56,679 nt of DNA, from the NCBI GenBank assembly GCA_017307275.1, contig JAFKFK010000039.1, forward strand, positions 1 through 56,679, written 5' to 3'. The notes below the pieces were generated by a model. That model was not told the DNA's origin, did not search any database, and was given only the letters and a program-made list of their open reading frames with translations. Of the stretch, positions 34,856-44,164 are shown piece by piece (position 1 is the stretch's first letter; each line of letters begins with the position of its first letter). The position numbers were made by a program, and so were the translations under genes. This DNA comes from Alphaproteobacteria bacterium (lineage in GTDB: Bacteria; Pseudomonadota; Alphaproteobacteria; Reyranellales; Reyranellaceae).

Positions 34856-35631
34856 GTCTCCTGCAGGCCGTCGGCGTCGAAGTCCGGGCGCGCACCAAGC
34901 CACTCATCCAGGACATCTCGATCGACCTGGCGCCGGGCGAGTTCCTGGCCATCATCGGCCCCAACGGTGCAGGCAAGAGCACACTACTGGGAGCACTCAG
35001 CGGCGATCGAACGATCAGCGCAGGCAAGGTACTGCTCGACGGACGGCCGCTCGGCCAATGGCGCAAGGCCGACCTCGCCCTGCGCCGCGCCGTGCTGCCG
35101 CAGCATTCGGCTGTCGCTTTCGACTTCACGGGGCTGCAGATCGCCATGCTCGGCCTACTCGCCCATCGGGGCCGCCTGTCGGAGCCACAGATGAAGGCGC
35201 TGGCCGAGCAGGCCTTGTCCGAAACCGAAGCGCTGGCCTTCGCCGACCGGCCCTACACGGTTCTGTCCGGTGGCGAACGCCAGCGCGTCCAGCTTGCCCG
35301 CGTCCTGGCGCAGTGCGACGCCGATCCAGGCCTGAAGCCTTTCCTGCTGCTCGACGAGCCGATCTCGGGCCTCGACCTTTCCCACCAGCATGCAGCGCTC
35401 GCCAGCGCCCGCCGGCGAGTCGACCGTGGGCTGGGCGTCCTGGCGGTGTTGCACGACCTCAATATGGCGGCGCGTTACGCCGACCGGGTCGGGATCGTCG
35501 AGAACGGCCGCCTGACCGATATTGGGCCCGTCCGCCAGACCCTCGATCCGGATCGCCTGTCGACCGTCTTCGCGACACCCATCGTGCGAGTCGAGGCGGC
35601 CGGCGGGACGGCGTTCCTCAGCCCCGGCTGA
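34852..35631 (+). CDS. hmuV: Heme ABC transporter ATP-binding protein
   Basis: This 259-residue ABC ATPase has Walker A GPNGAGKS, Q-loop LPQHSAV, signature LSGGERQRV, Walker B FLLLDEP and switch His in VLHDLN. HmuV is also indicated by position as last gene of the heme run. The GTG start overlaps the hmuU stop as GTGA. No recognisable terminator follows; a 96-base gap leads to the Srf locus on the same strand. Confidence 0.95.
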   Translation: MSLLQAVGVEVRARTKPLIQDISIDLAPGEFLAIIGPNGAGKSTLLGALSGDRTISAGKVLLDGRPLGQWRKADLALRRAVLPQHSAVAFDFTGLQIAMLGLLAHRGRLSEPQMKALAEQALSETEALAFADRPYTVLSGGERQRVQLARVLAQCDADPGLKPFLLLDEPISGLDLSHQHAALASARRRVDRGLGVLAVLHDLNMAARYADRVGIVENGRLTDIGPVRQTLDPDRLSTVFATPIVRVEAAGGTAFLSPG

Positions 35632-35727
35632 ATTCACCGCGAATCTGTGTCCAAACAGACATAAACCCGCCGGATTCGACCGATGATATGATGTCCTGGC
35701 AACCAAGGGCATCTCATCTCGAGGATC

Positions 35728-36984
35728 ATGGGCGAACGCCCCACTCTGCTGATGACGACACGGCTCGGCGTGCGCCCCTTGGGCGTGCGGGGCGATCCGT
35801 TGCATGCCGTCGCGGGCCAGCTTCTGGCGGTGATTCGCCGTCGCCTGGGCGATGGGCCGGCCAACCTGCTGGCCGATCCGCAACTGCGCGAATCGGGTGA
35901 CGGAATCGACTGGTATTCCGCGCAAAGCGGTTCGGTCCAAAGGCTGAGCGAACTCGGCGAAAGCGAGCGGGCCGACGTGCTGCGCGCCGCGGAAGCGCAC
36001 CTCGACGCGATCCGCACACTCGGCGCGCAGCTTCAGGCGTCGGCGACCAGCGAAGAAGCGCGGCTGATCGGCCGGTCGCTCGAACTGGCGACGGCACGGC
36101 CCTCCGACGATTTCGTCTTCGTGGTCGATGGCCAACCAGTCATCGTTGCCTGGGGGTACGAAGCCGATGCGGCTGCGAGCCTGCAGCCCTTCGCCCTGAC
36201 ACCCGTGCCTGCTCCGGCCCCGCCTGCCGCCATCCTTGCAAGTGCACCCGCCGTGAGCCTGCCCGGCCGCCTTGGCTGGGCACCCTGGCTGAGCGCACTG
36301 CTGTTCGGCCTGCTGCTCCTTCTCCTCCTGCTGCTGACCTCGTGGTTGTTGCGCGCCTGCGTGCCAGTCGATCCGTCTCTCAACATCGCGACTCACGAGA
36401 CGCCCGCGCCGCCTGCCCCCGAAGCGCCGCCCGATCCGACTCCGCTGCTCAAGGCCTCACTCGACGACGAGAAGACCGACGAGCAGAAGCTGAAGACCGA
36501 GCTTGCATCGCTGCAGGCCGAGCTCAAGACGAAGCTGGAGCAGTGCAAGCCGATCGAACCGCCCAAGCCAAAGCCACCGCCTCCGCCTCCGCCAGTTGCG
36601 AAGGCACCGCCTCCGCCGCAGCAGGCGACGGCACCGCCTGCACCACCGGCGCCACCCGTGAACCGTCCACCGCCGGGCCAGCTGCCTTGCGACTGGTCCG
36701 GTGACTCAGGCGGCGAAGGCGTCACGCGCAATCGGCACTATCTCGGCGACAAACCAGGCTTCGTGGCGTTGAACTATCAGCTCTTCGTCCGGCCGGACGA
36801 TATCAAGGTGATCTATCGCGGCCAGCAGATCGCGGGCACAGGCGGCCCGCGCAGCGGCCGCGGCGGTTTTGGCTTCGACTGGAAGCCGGTCGCCGGGGAT
36901 TATTCGGTCGATGTGATCGTAACTGGAGAGATCTGGGGCACGCGATGGAACTACTCCATCTCCTGTCCCCGGGGTGGACGCTGA
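35728..36984 (+). CDS. SrfA-like bitopic membrane protein, copy 1 (beta-rich C terminus)
   Basis: This 418-residue protein has an N-terminal SrfA-type domain (about 1-150) with DGIDWYSAQSGSVQRLSELGESER and FVFVVDGQPVIVAWGYEADAA. One strongly hydrophobic poly-Leu helix spans 187-209. A charged coiled-coil-like stretch (245-273), a Pro-rich linker (275-320) and a beta-rich C-terminal domain of about 98 residues (CDWSGDSGGEGVTRN ... GTRWNYSISCPRGGR) follow. The topology suggests a cytoplasmic N terminus and a periplasmic C terminus. It is first in a five-gene run. The Srf assignment rests on the paralogue, SrfB and SrfC beside it. Confidence 0.8.
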   Translation: MGERPTLLMTTRLGVRPLGVRGDPLHAVAGQLLAVIRRRLGDGPANLLADPQLRESGDGIDWYSAQSGSVQRLSELGESERADVLRAAEAHLDAIRTLGAQLQASATSEEARLIGRSLELATARPSDDFVFVVDGQPVIVAWGYEADAAASLQPFALTPVPAPAPPAAILASAPAVSLPGRLGWAPWLSALLFGLLLLLLLLLTSWLLRACVPVDPSLNIATHETPAPPAPEAPPDPTPLLKASLDDEKTDEQKLKTELASLQAELKTKLEQCKPIEPPKPKPPPPPPPVAKAPPPPQQATAPPAPPAPPVNRPPPGQLPCDWSGDSGGEGVTRNRHYLGDKPGFVALNYQLFVRPDDIKVIYRGQQIAGTGGPRSGRGGFGFDWKPVAGDYSVDVIVTGEIWGTRWNYSISCPRGGR

Positions 36985-36993
36985 GGAACAGAC

Positions 36994-38442
36994 ATGGCTG
37001 CAGGTCCGCTTCTTGTCAGTGAACCGCTCCAGCGCTACCGCGCGCTGGGGCTTGCGGGCGATCCCGTGTGGCGGGCTGCCGGTCAGCTTCGCACCGCCAT
37101 CGCCGCGCGGCTCTCGCGCGAGCATGCCGACTTGCTTGCGATCCCCGAGGCCGAGCCGAGCGGCCGCAGCATCCATTGGTATGCGCCGTTCGATGGCGAG
37201 GTCCGCCGTCTCGCCGACCTACCGGAGAGCGAGCGACAGGCCGTACTCGACACGGTTCATCGCCTGCATGGCGACCTCTCAGGGCTCGCGACGCAGATGG
37301 AAGCCGTGGAACGCTCCAGTGCGGAGCGCAACTTCGCGCGCTTGCTGCGCCATGCTCTGACCGCTCCGGGCGAAGAGACGCTCTATGTCGTGGACGGCCG
37401 GCCGGTCATGGCCTTCTGGGGCTTCACCGCCGATGCGGCCCTGCCTGGCGTGTTCCTGGCAAGCGCACCTCCAGCACCGGCAGCGATGGTGACACCGCGA
37501 GCAGCACCACGCCCCGAGGCCGTGATGGCATCCGCGCCCGCCGTTACCGCTGTCGCTACGCCGCGCACCGTATGGTGGCAATGGCTGCTGCTCGGCGTTC
37601 TGCTCCTTCTGTTGCTGGCCCTGCTCGCATGGCTGGTGCGCCCCTACCTGCCGCGCATCGAACCGATCCTCGAAGCCGAAGTTCGCGAACGTGCGCTGGG
37701 CTTCGCCGTGCGCCAGCCTCTCGAACTGCAGCAGACCCGCGTCGCCACGCTCGTTCAGGACAATGAAGACTTGCGGCTCGAACTCGCTCGCCTGACCGAC
37801 GAACTGGCACGCCGCGGTGGCGATTGCGCGGCCGGCATCATCGCGCCGGGCGGCGTGATCGTTGGCTCCGTCGGCGGGCCACCGATCGAACGCGGCGCTG
37901 GCCCCGATGCCACCGCCGATGTCGGCATTGCTGGCAAGGACGAAGGCAAAGACCCGAACAAGCCGGACGACAAGGGCGCAGGCACGAAAGGCCCCGACGA
38001 GCAGAGCAAGGATCAGAACAAGGGCAACACGGCTCAGAACGACAAGAACGAGAAGAAGGACGAGCCGAAGCCGATGGTCGTCCCGCCGGAAGCCAAGCAG
38101 AAACAGGACCTCGCCTTCCTGCAGGGTGACTGGCGTTCGCGTACCGGCCTTGCGACCGCGACTGGCGAAAAGGATTTGCGGCCTTCTTACACGCTCGATG
38201 ACAAGGGCAAGGGCAAGGTGAGCTTCGTGCAGAAGAACGGCGCCACCTGCGAAGCGCCGGCCGAAGCGCGTTGGGACGGTGCCAAATTGGTGATCGAAGA
38301 GAAATCCAACCCCAAGTGCAGTGACGGCCGCACATATGCCCGTAATGTCGTCAATTGCGAGGTCGGCGCGGATGGTGTCGCCCAGTGCAACGGCAATCAG
38401 CCGGGCGACAAGCGCAGCTATCGCGTGCAGATCGGCCGTTGA
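36994..38442 (+). CDS. SrfA-like bitopic membrane protein, copy 2 (Cys-containing C terminus)
   Basis: This 482-residue paralogue of the preceding gene aligns over the N-terminal domain: SIHWYAPFDGEVRRLADLPESER and TLYVVDGRPVMAFWGFTADAA match copy 1. A Leu-rich helix lies at 193-215, then a coiled coil (230-272). A very low-complexity Lys/Asp/Gly/Asn linker (about 305-355) leads to a distinct C-terminal domain (FLQGDWRSRTGL ... VQIGR) that is lipocalin-like in pattern with three Cys. The GAGGA ribosome site overlaps the upstream stop. The two copies share their N terminus but have different periplasmic ends. Confidence 0.82.
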   Translation: MAAGPLLVSEPLQRYRALGLAGDPVWRAAGQLRTAIAARLSREHADLLAIPEAEPSGRSIHWYAPFDGEVRRLADLPESERQAVLDTVHRLHGDLSGLATQMEAVERSSAERNFARLLRHALTAPGEETLYVVDGRPVMAFWGFTADAALPGVFLASAPPAPAAMVTPRAAPRPEAVMASAPAVTAVATPRTVWWQWLLLGVLLLLLLALLAWLVRPYLPRIEPILEAEVRERALGFAVRQPLELQQTRVATLVQDNEDLRLELARLTDELARRGGDCAAGIIAPGGVIVGSVGGPPIERGAGPDATADVGIAGKDEGKDPNKPDDKGAGTKGPDEQSKDQNKGNTAQNDKNEKKDEPKPMVVPPEAKQKQDLAFLQGDWRSRTGLATATGEKDLRPSYTLDDKGKGKVSFVQKNGATCEAPAEARWDGAKLVIEEKSNPKCSDGRTYARNVVNCEVGADGVAQCNGNQPGDKRSYRVQIGR

Positions 38443-38480
38443 GTGCCTAGATTTATCGGATTGGCCGTAACGAACGTGAC

Positions 38481-41459
38481 ATGAGCGACCTCGCCCGCCT
38501 GCCGAGCTATCCCAGCCCGACGACGCTGATTGCCCGTTCCGGCATTCAGTTCCTCGATTTCGGTTTCGACCCTGTGCGCCTCAAGGTGCGCGAGTGGGGT
38601 TTCCATGACGCGGCTGCGGCAAAGGCGGTCGACGATCTGGTGCAACTCGACTTCGACGAAGGCCGCGGCCAGTACGAAGTCGTGGAAAACGGCCGCCGTC
38701 GCGCCGCCGAGCCCAATCTCGTGATAACGGCCAAGGATGCACTGGCGCCCTTTCTCGATAAATGGGTGCCGGTGCCGTTTCTGCAGGTGCGGCCGAACAA
38801 TCAGTTTCGCGAAGGCCCGGCGGATTGGGCGCGCGTGCGCGTGGTCGATCTCGAAGCCCGCTACGGCGCAGGCTATCGCGACGAACAGGGCAATCGCTAT
38901 CGCGCCGTGCTTGCCTTCGACACCGGCCTGATCGCCGAGGCCGAAGGTCGCGCCTACCTGGCGCCCTCGCCCAAGGACGTGACCTCGGGCGCGTTGTTTG
39001 CGCTCGCCCCACAGCAGCGCGCCAATCACTGGCTGTTGCGGCAAGGCTGGATGACGCAGTGGCTCGACGAGCTGTTCCACGAGCTGCATCCGCGCGCCAC
39101 GGCGGAAGAAATCGACAACGACATCAAGCAGAAGCCGCAGGAAGCGACGGCGCGCTATCTCGCCTTCCTCGGCCTGCTGGCAGCGGCCGCGCATTTCCCG
39201 CCGGTCAAGCTGGTCGGCGATGCGGAACGGCCGGGTCGCGGCGCCATCGAAGTCGATCTCGTGCTCGACGTCGGCAACTCACGGACCTGCGGCTTGCTGA
39301 TCGAGGCGGCGGGCGAGCTGGGCGTCAACCTGAACGACTCCTACGAACTCGCGCTGCGCGATCTCTCGCATCCAGAAGTCGTGCACACACGGCCCTTCGA
39401 ATCGCGGGTCGAGTTCGCGCAAGCCTGGTTCGGCAAGAATCATCTCTCACGGCTCGGTGGCCGGGCCGATGCCTTCGTTTGGCCGACCATGACGCGCGTC
39501 GGCCCCGAAGCGACGCGGCTTGCCGCTCGGCGGCGCGGCACCGAAGGCAATACCGGCATGTCGAGCCCCAAGCGCTATCTGTGGGACGAGGAGCCGCAGA
39601 CCCGCGAATGGCGCTTCAACGTCGCCTATGCCCAGGACCAGACGGCGATGCCGGCGGCGGCTGGCCCGATGGCCCAGCTCGTCAACCAAAAGGGCGAGCC
39701 GCTGCATTTGGTCGATCCCGACGCGGATTCGGCCGACCATCTACCGGTCTTCGAGCCGCTCTATTCGCGCTCCTCGGTGATGACCTTCGTGCTCTCCGAG
39801 ATCCTGCTGCAGGCGCTGACCCTGATGAACTCGCCGCAGCAGCGCGGCCGCCGGGCGCACGCCGAAACGCCGCGCCGCCTGCGCCGCATCGTGCTCACCC
39901 TGCCGACCGGCATGCCGCTGGCCGAGCGCCTGATCTTCCGCAAGCGCGCCGAGGCCGCGCGCGATCTCGTCTGGATGATGATGGGCTGGAAGCTCGACGA
40001 TCCAGCGGCCCCGGCGCCGCGCGTGCTGACCGATTGGGACGAAGCGAGCTGCACCCAGCTCGTCTATCTCTACACCGAAGTGGCGCGCAATTTCGGCGGC
40101 GATGCCCGCCGTTTCTTCCAGCTCACGCGCAAGCCGCGCGGCAAGCCAACGAGCGAAAACGCGGGCGACATGCTCAGCATCGCCAGCATCGATGTCGGGG
40201 GTGGCACGACCGACCTCATCATCAATTCCTATCGCCTCGAAGGCGCCGGCACGTCGGTGACTCTTTTCCCGGAGCAAAAGTTCCGTGAGGGCTTCAACGT
40301 CGCGGGCGACGACATCCTGCTGAGGGTCGTGCAGGCGCATGTGCTGCCGCCGATCGAAGCTGCGCTGCGTGCCTCCGGCATCGCCAACCCGGCCGACCTG
40401 ATGGCCGAGCTGGTAGGCGGCGACCGCGGCGGCGAGGACGTCATCCAGCGCAATTTGCGCCAGCAATTCGCGTTGCAGATCGCCCATCCGATCGCGCTCG
40501 AATTCCTGCGCGCCGCCGAGACCTTCGACCCGACCTCAGGCGTCGTGGCCGCCGAGCCGCGGCCCTACGAGACCTTCTTCCCAGGCGGCGCCAGGCCCTC
40601 CGAGGAAGTCGTTACCTTCGTGAACGAGGCGGCCCGCAAGCGCGGCGCACAGAGCTTCGATCTGCGTACCGTCGTCTTCCCGGTCGATCTGCCGGGCCTC
40701 GACAAGACAGTGCGGGCCGAGATGGCGCGCGTGCTGGCGCCGCTCGCCGAGATCGTGCACGCCTACGACTGTGACGTGCTGCTGCTGTCCGGCCGGCCCT
40801 CGCGCCTGCCCGGCATTCGGGCGCTGGTGATGGAGCTGCTGCCGCTGCCGCCGGAGCGCGTGATCTCGCTGCACGACTATCGCGTCGGCGCCTGGTATCC
40901 CTTCCGCGACGCGCGCCTGCGCGTGGAAGATCCCAAGACCACCGTGGCGGTCGGCGCGATGATCGCGGCCCTCGCCCAGTCGCAGCTTCCCGACTTTTCC
41001 TTCCGCTCCGACCTGCTGCGTTCCAAGAGCATCGCCAAGTTCATCGGTAAGCTCGATGGTGGCGGTCGCCTGCAGAAGGAAGACCTTGTCTATCGCGACG
41101 TCGATCTCGACAACCGCGAGTACGAACTGCCGGAAATCGCGTTCGAGTTTCGTGGGCCCATGTGGTTGGGCGCCCGCCAGCTCGATCTGGTGCGTTGGCC
41201 GGCGGCACGGCTCTATGCGTTGGAATTCGCCAAGCCCGAGTTTGCCGAACGTCACGCACGCGAGACGCCGTTCAAGATCGCGCTGGCCCGCGTGAAGCCC
41301 AAGGACAAGGACTCGGGTGACGTCGAGCGCTTCCGCCTGCGTCAGGTGACCAACCGCGACGGCCGTGCCGTTGCGCTCGACCGCCTGACGCTTCGTCTCC
41401 AGACACTGCCGCGCCGTGAGGGCTACTGGCTCGACACGGGCATGCTCAAGACCGGTTGA
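38481..41459 (+). CDS. SrfB-like actin/Hsp70-fold ATPase
   Basis: This 992-residue protein matches the Salmonella SrfB family in size and context. Actin/Hsp70-type nucleotide motifs are visible: phosphate-1 LVLDVGNSRTCGLLIE (D263-T269), phosphate-2 IDVGGGTTDLIINSY (D571-D578), and an adenosine-type loop LLLSGRPSRLPGIRAL (about 767-782). There is no signal peptide or membrane helix, so it is cytoplasmic. The family is annotated as a virulence factor, but its biochemical role is not established. It lies between the SrfA pair and the SrfC-like gene, 38 bases after copy 2. Confidence 0.85.
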   Translation: MSDLARLPSYPSPTTLIARSGIQFLDFGFDPVRLKVREWGFHDAAAAKAVDDLVQLDFDEGRGQYEVVENGRRRAAEPNLVITAKDALAPFLDKWVPVPFLQVRPNNQFREGPADWARVRVVDLEARYGAGYRDEQGNRYRAVLAFDTGLIAEAEGRAYLAPSPKDVTSGALFALAPQQRANHWLLRQGWMTQWLDELFHELHPRATAEEIDNDIKQKPQEATARYLAFLGLLAAAAHFPPVKLVGDAERPGRGAIEVDLVLDVGNSRTCGLLIEAAGELGVNLNDSYELALRDLSHPEVVHTRPFESRVEFAQAWFGKNHLSRLGGRADAFVWPTMTRVGPEATRLAARRRGTEGNTGMSSPKRYLWDEEPQTREWRFNVAYAQDQTAMPAAAGPMAQLVNQKGEPLHLVDPDADSADHLPVFEPLYSRSSVMTFVLSEILLQALTLMNSPQQRGRRAHAETPRRLRRIVLTLPTGMPLAERLIFRKRAEAARDLVWMMMGWKLDDPAAPAPRVLTDWDEASCTQLVYLYTEVARNFGGDARRFFQLTRKPRGKPTSENAGDMLSIASIDVGGGTTDLIINSYRLEGAGTSVTLFPEQKFREGFNVAGDDILLRVVQAHVLPPIEAALRASGIANPADLMAELVGGDRGGEDVIQRNLRQQFALQIAHPIALEFLRAAETFDPTSGVVAAEPRPYETFFPGGARPSEEVVTFVNEAARKRGAQSFDLRTVVFPVDLPGLDKTVRAEMARVLAPLAEIVHAYDCDVLLLSGRPSRLPGIRALVMELLPLPPERVISLHDYRVGAWYPFRDARLRVEDPKTTVAVGAMIAALAQSQLPDFSFRSDLLRSKSIAKFIGKLDGGGRLQKEDLVYRDVDLDNREYELPEIAFEFRGPMWLGARQLDLVRWPAARLYALEFAKPEFAERHARETPFKIALARVKPKDKDSGDVERFRLRQVTNRDGRAVALDRLTLRLQTLPRREGYWLDTGMLKTG

Positions 41460-41476
41460 AGGTTCACGGACAAACC

Positions 41477-44149
41477 ATGGACACTGTCGATCTCAAACTG
41501 GCCCAGGATTGCGAAGCGCTGGCCGTCGCCGCCAGCGAAGGCGTCACCTGGCTGAAGAACGCTTCCGCGCAATCGCCCACCGTGGCGCAGCAGGCGCCGT
41601 CGCTGGTGAGCGAGCTGCAGAAGGTTCGCAACCAGAGCCGCAAGCTGGCGCGCGCTGCCCGTCGCCGCATGTGTGTCGGCGTGTTCGGGCCGAGCCAGGC
41701 CGGCAAGTCCTATCTCGTCTCGATTCTGGCCAGCCGCGACGGCCGGCCGTTGCAGGCCCGCTTTGCCGACCGAAGCTACGACTTCCTGCGCGAGATCAAC
41801 CCGCCGGGCAATCGCGAGTCCACAGGCCTCGTCACGCGCTTCGGCCTGGGGCTGAGCGACGTCTCGCATGATTTTCCGGTACGGGTGCGCCTGCTGACGC
41901 AGACCGACATCGTGAAGATCCTGGGCAATTCCTTCCTGCTCGACTTCGATCACCAGAAGGCCGAGTTCGAGGGGCCCGATGGCGCCGCCATCCGCAAGCG
42001 GCTGGCCGAGCTGCGCGCCAAGGCGCAGCCCGCGCCAGTGGGCGATCTCGATGCCGACGACGTGCTCGACCTGATCGAGTATTTCGACACGTTCTTCGCT
42101 GGCGTCACCGCCGAACTGCGCACCGACTATTGGCGCGAGGCGATCGATCTGGCGCCGCGCCTCTCGGGCCACGACCGCGCCCGCCTGTGGTCGGTGCTGT
42201 GGTACGACTTCCAGCCCTTCACCGACCTCTACCTCACGCTCTACGAAGGCCTGCAGAAGCTCGCCTTCGCGCCCGAGGCCCTGCTCGGCATGGATGCTCT
42301 GATCCCGCGCGAGAAGAGCATCATCGACGTGCTGACGCTCGACCGGCTGGGCGCGGATTCCGACGACACCTTGCAGGTCCGCCCCAAACAGGCCGACGGC
42401 CGCTCCTCACCCGACACCAGCCTGCCGCGCTCGCTGATCTGCGCCCTGACGGCGGAACTCAATGTCGCCATCGCCGAGAAGCCGTGGGATTTCTTCGATC
42501 ACACCGACCTGCTCGACTTCCCCGGCGCCCGCTCGCGCCTGAAGCTCGCCAAGCTTGATGATGTCTCGAAGACCAAAGGTGTGGCCGAAGGAGCGAACCC
42601 GCTGCGCGAGCTGCTGCTGCGCGGCAAGGTCGCCTATCTCTTCCAGCGCTATTCGGCGGAGCGCGAGCTTTCTGCCATCCTGCTCTGCATCCCCGACGGC
42701 AACCAGGAGGTCCGTGATCTCTCGGACATGATGACGGCATGGATCGACCAGACGATCGGCGCGACGCCGGCCGATCGCGCCAAGCAGAAGAACGCGCTGT
42801 TCCTCGTTCTGAGCAAGATGGACCGCGAGTTCGAGCAGAAGGCGGGCGAGACCGAGGAGTCGCGCCACCTGCGCTGGAGCGCCCGTCTCGGCAACTCGCT
42901 GGTCAACAATTTCCGCGGCGAGTGGCCGCTCAACTGGAACGGCCGGCCGTTCGACAACACGTTCTGGCTGCGCAACCCGACGGTCATCGACGAACGGCTG
43001 ATGGATTATGACGGCGGCCGCGAAGTCGGCATTGCCGATACCTTCGCGCAGCGCGCCACCGAGCTGCGTCGTCACTTCATCGACAACGAGGATGTCCGCC
43101 GCCACTTCGCCGATCCGGCAAGGGCGTGGGACGAGGCCTTCCGCGCCAACGACGGCGGCGTCTCTTATCTCGTAAAGAGCCTGATCCCGGTCTGCGATCC
43201 GGCGATCAAGCGTGCCCAGGTGCGCGGTCAGCTCGACGTCCAGATCCGCCGCTTGGTTGATCGGCTGGCCGGCTTCCACAGCGCCTCCGACGGCGACGCG
43301 CGCACCAAGAAGCGCGATCTGGTGCACACGGTGCTGCGCGGGCTGGCGAACGTCATCCAGCAGCAGCTCTTCGGCGAGCTGGTCGCGGCCCTGCAGATCG
43401 CCGACACGGCACTCCGCGAGATCTACTTCCGGATCGCCACGGCGCGTGCCTCCGACGAAACGCCGGCACGCAATGGCAAGCCGCAAGGCCCGGTGGCGCA
43501 ATCGACCGGCGCCGCCGTCGATCTCGGTGCCATCTTCGCCGACGTGTTCGGCGAGGAGGCCGGTCACCATGCCCCGACACCGTCGGGCGTGCTGGAAGAC
43601 CGCGCCGAGCGCTTCGCACGCGAGGCCGCTGACTACTGGCTCGAAAACATGCGTCGTGTCGGCGCCGACGAGAAGGCGCTGTCCCACTATGGCGTCGACC
43701 GTCAGCATCTCGGCTGGCTGATCGACGAGCTGATCGTGGGCGCCCACCGCCTGAAGCTGATCGACCAGCTCAGCCACGAGGTGCGGGCCCTGGAGAACGC
43801 CGCCAACGCCAAGTGGGAGGAGATCGCCGAGCGCCAGGTGCGCACCGCCTCTTCGGCGCTGAATGGTTATGTGAGCGCTCTGGGCTTCGACAAGCTGCCC
43901 ATCGATCAACGTCCGGGCTTGCCGCCTAATGCACCGACCCGCCGCGTGTTCGAGCATCCGACCTTGATGGCCGATGGCGTGCCCGTGCTGAGCGAAGATC
44001 CCGCGCCGATCTATGCCGACTATTGCAAGGATTGGATGCGCGCCTTCCTGCAGCTCGCCATGGACAATGTCGGCTACGAGGGTGGTCGCGAGATCACGCC
44101 GGAGCAGAACGATCGCCTCGGCGCCATTCTGCGCGCCGTGCCGGCGTAA
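41477..44149 (+). CDS. SrfC-like putative virulence factor with GTPase motifs
   Basis: This 890-residue protein has a helical N terminus (1-60) followed by P-loop GPSQAGKS at 71-78. A G3-like DFPG lies at 347-350 within HTDLLDFPGARSR and a G4-like SKMD at 446-449. The order and type fit a dynamin-like or TRAFAC GTPase with long insertions, then a helical C-terminal half. It resembles the SrfC/putative virulence factor family. There are no membrane helices. The start at 41477 is chosen over an in-frame TTG at 41456 that overlaps the SrfB-like stop. Confidence 0.85.
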   Translation: MDTVDLKLAQDCEALAVAASEGVTWLKNASAQSPTVAQQAPSLVSELQKVRNQSRKLARAARRRMCVGVFGPSQAGKSYLVSILASRDGRPLQARFADRSYDFLREINPPGNRESTGLVTRFGLGLSDVSHDFPVRVRLLTQTDIVKILGNSFLLDFDHQKAEFEGPDGAAIRKRLAELRAKAQPAPVGDLDADDVLDLIEYFDTFFAGVTAELRTDYWREAIDLAPRLSGHDRARLWSVLWYDFQPFTDLYLTLYEGLQKLAFAPEALLGMDALIPREKSIIDVLTLDRLGADSDDTLQVRPKQADGRSSPDTSLPRSLICALTAELNVAIAEKPWDFFDHTDLLDFPGARSRLKLAKLDDVSKTKGVAEGANPLRELLLRGKVAYLFQRYSAERELSAILLCIPDGNQEVRDLSDMMTAWIDQTIGATPADRAKQKNALFLVLSKMDREFEQKAGETEESRHLRWSARLGNSLVNNFRGEWPLNWNGRPFDNTFWLRNPTVIDERLMDYDGGREVGIADTFAQRATELRRHFIDNEDVRRHFADPARAWDEAFRANDGGVSYLVKSLIPVCDPAIKRAQVRGQLDVQIRRLVDRLAGFHSASDGDARTKKRDLVHTVLRGLANVIQQQLFGELVAALQIADTALREIYFRIATARASDETPARNGKPQGPVAQSTGAAVDLGAIFADVFGEEAGHHAPTPSGVLEDRAERFAREAADYWLENMRRVGADEKALSHYGVDRQHLGWLIDELIVGAHRLKLIDQLSHEVRALENAANAKWEEIAERQVRTASSALNGYVSALGFDKLPIDQRPGLPPNAPTRRVFEHPTLMADGVPVLSEDPAPIYADYCKDWMRAFLQLAMDNVGYEGGREITPEQNDRLGAILRAVPA

Positions 44150-44164
44150 GGAACGTCTGAGTCG

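Noticed and set aside
35632..35727. Promoter for the Srf locus in the gap after hmuV
   Set aside because: A TATGAT-like -10 is visible near 35687 but no convincing -35 at the right distance.
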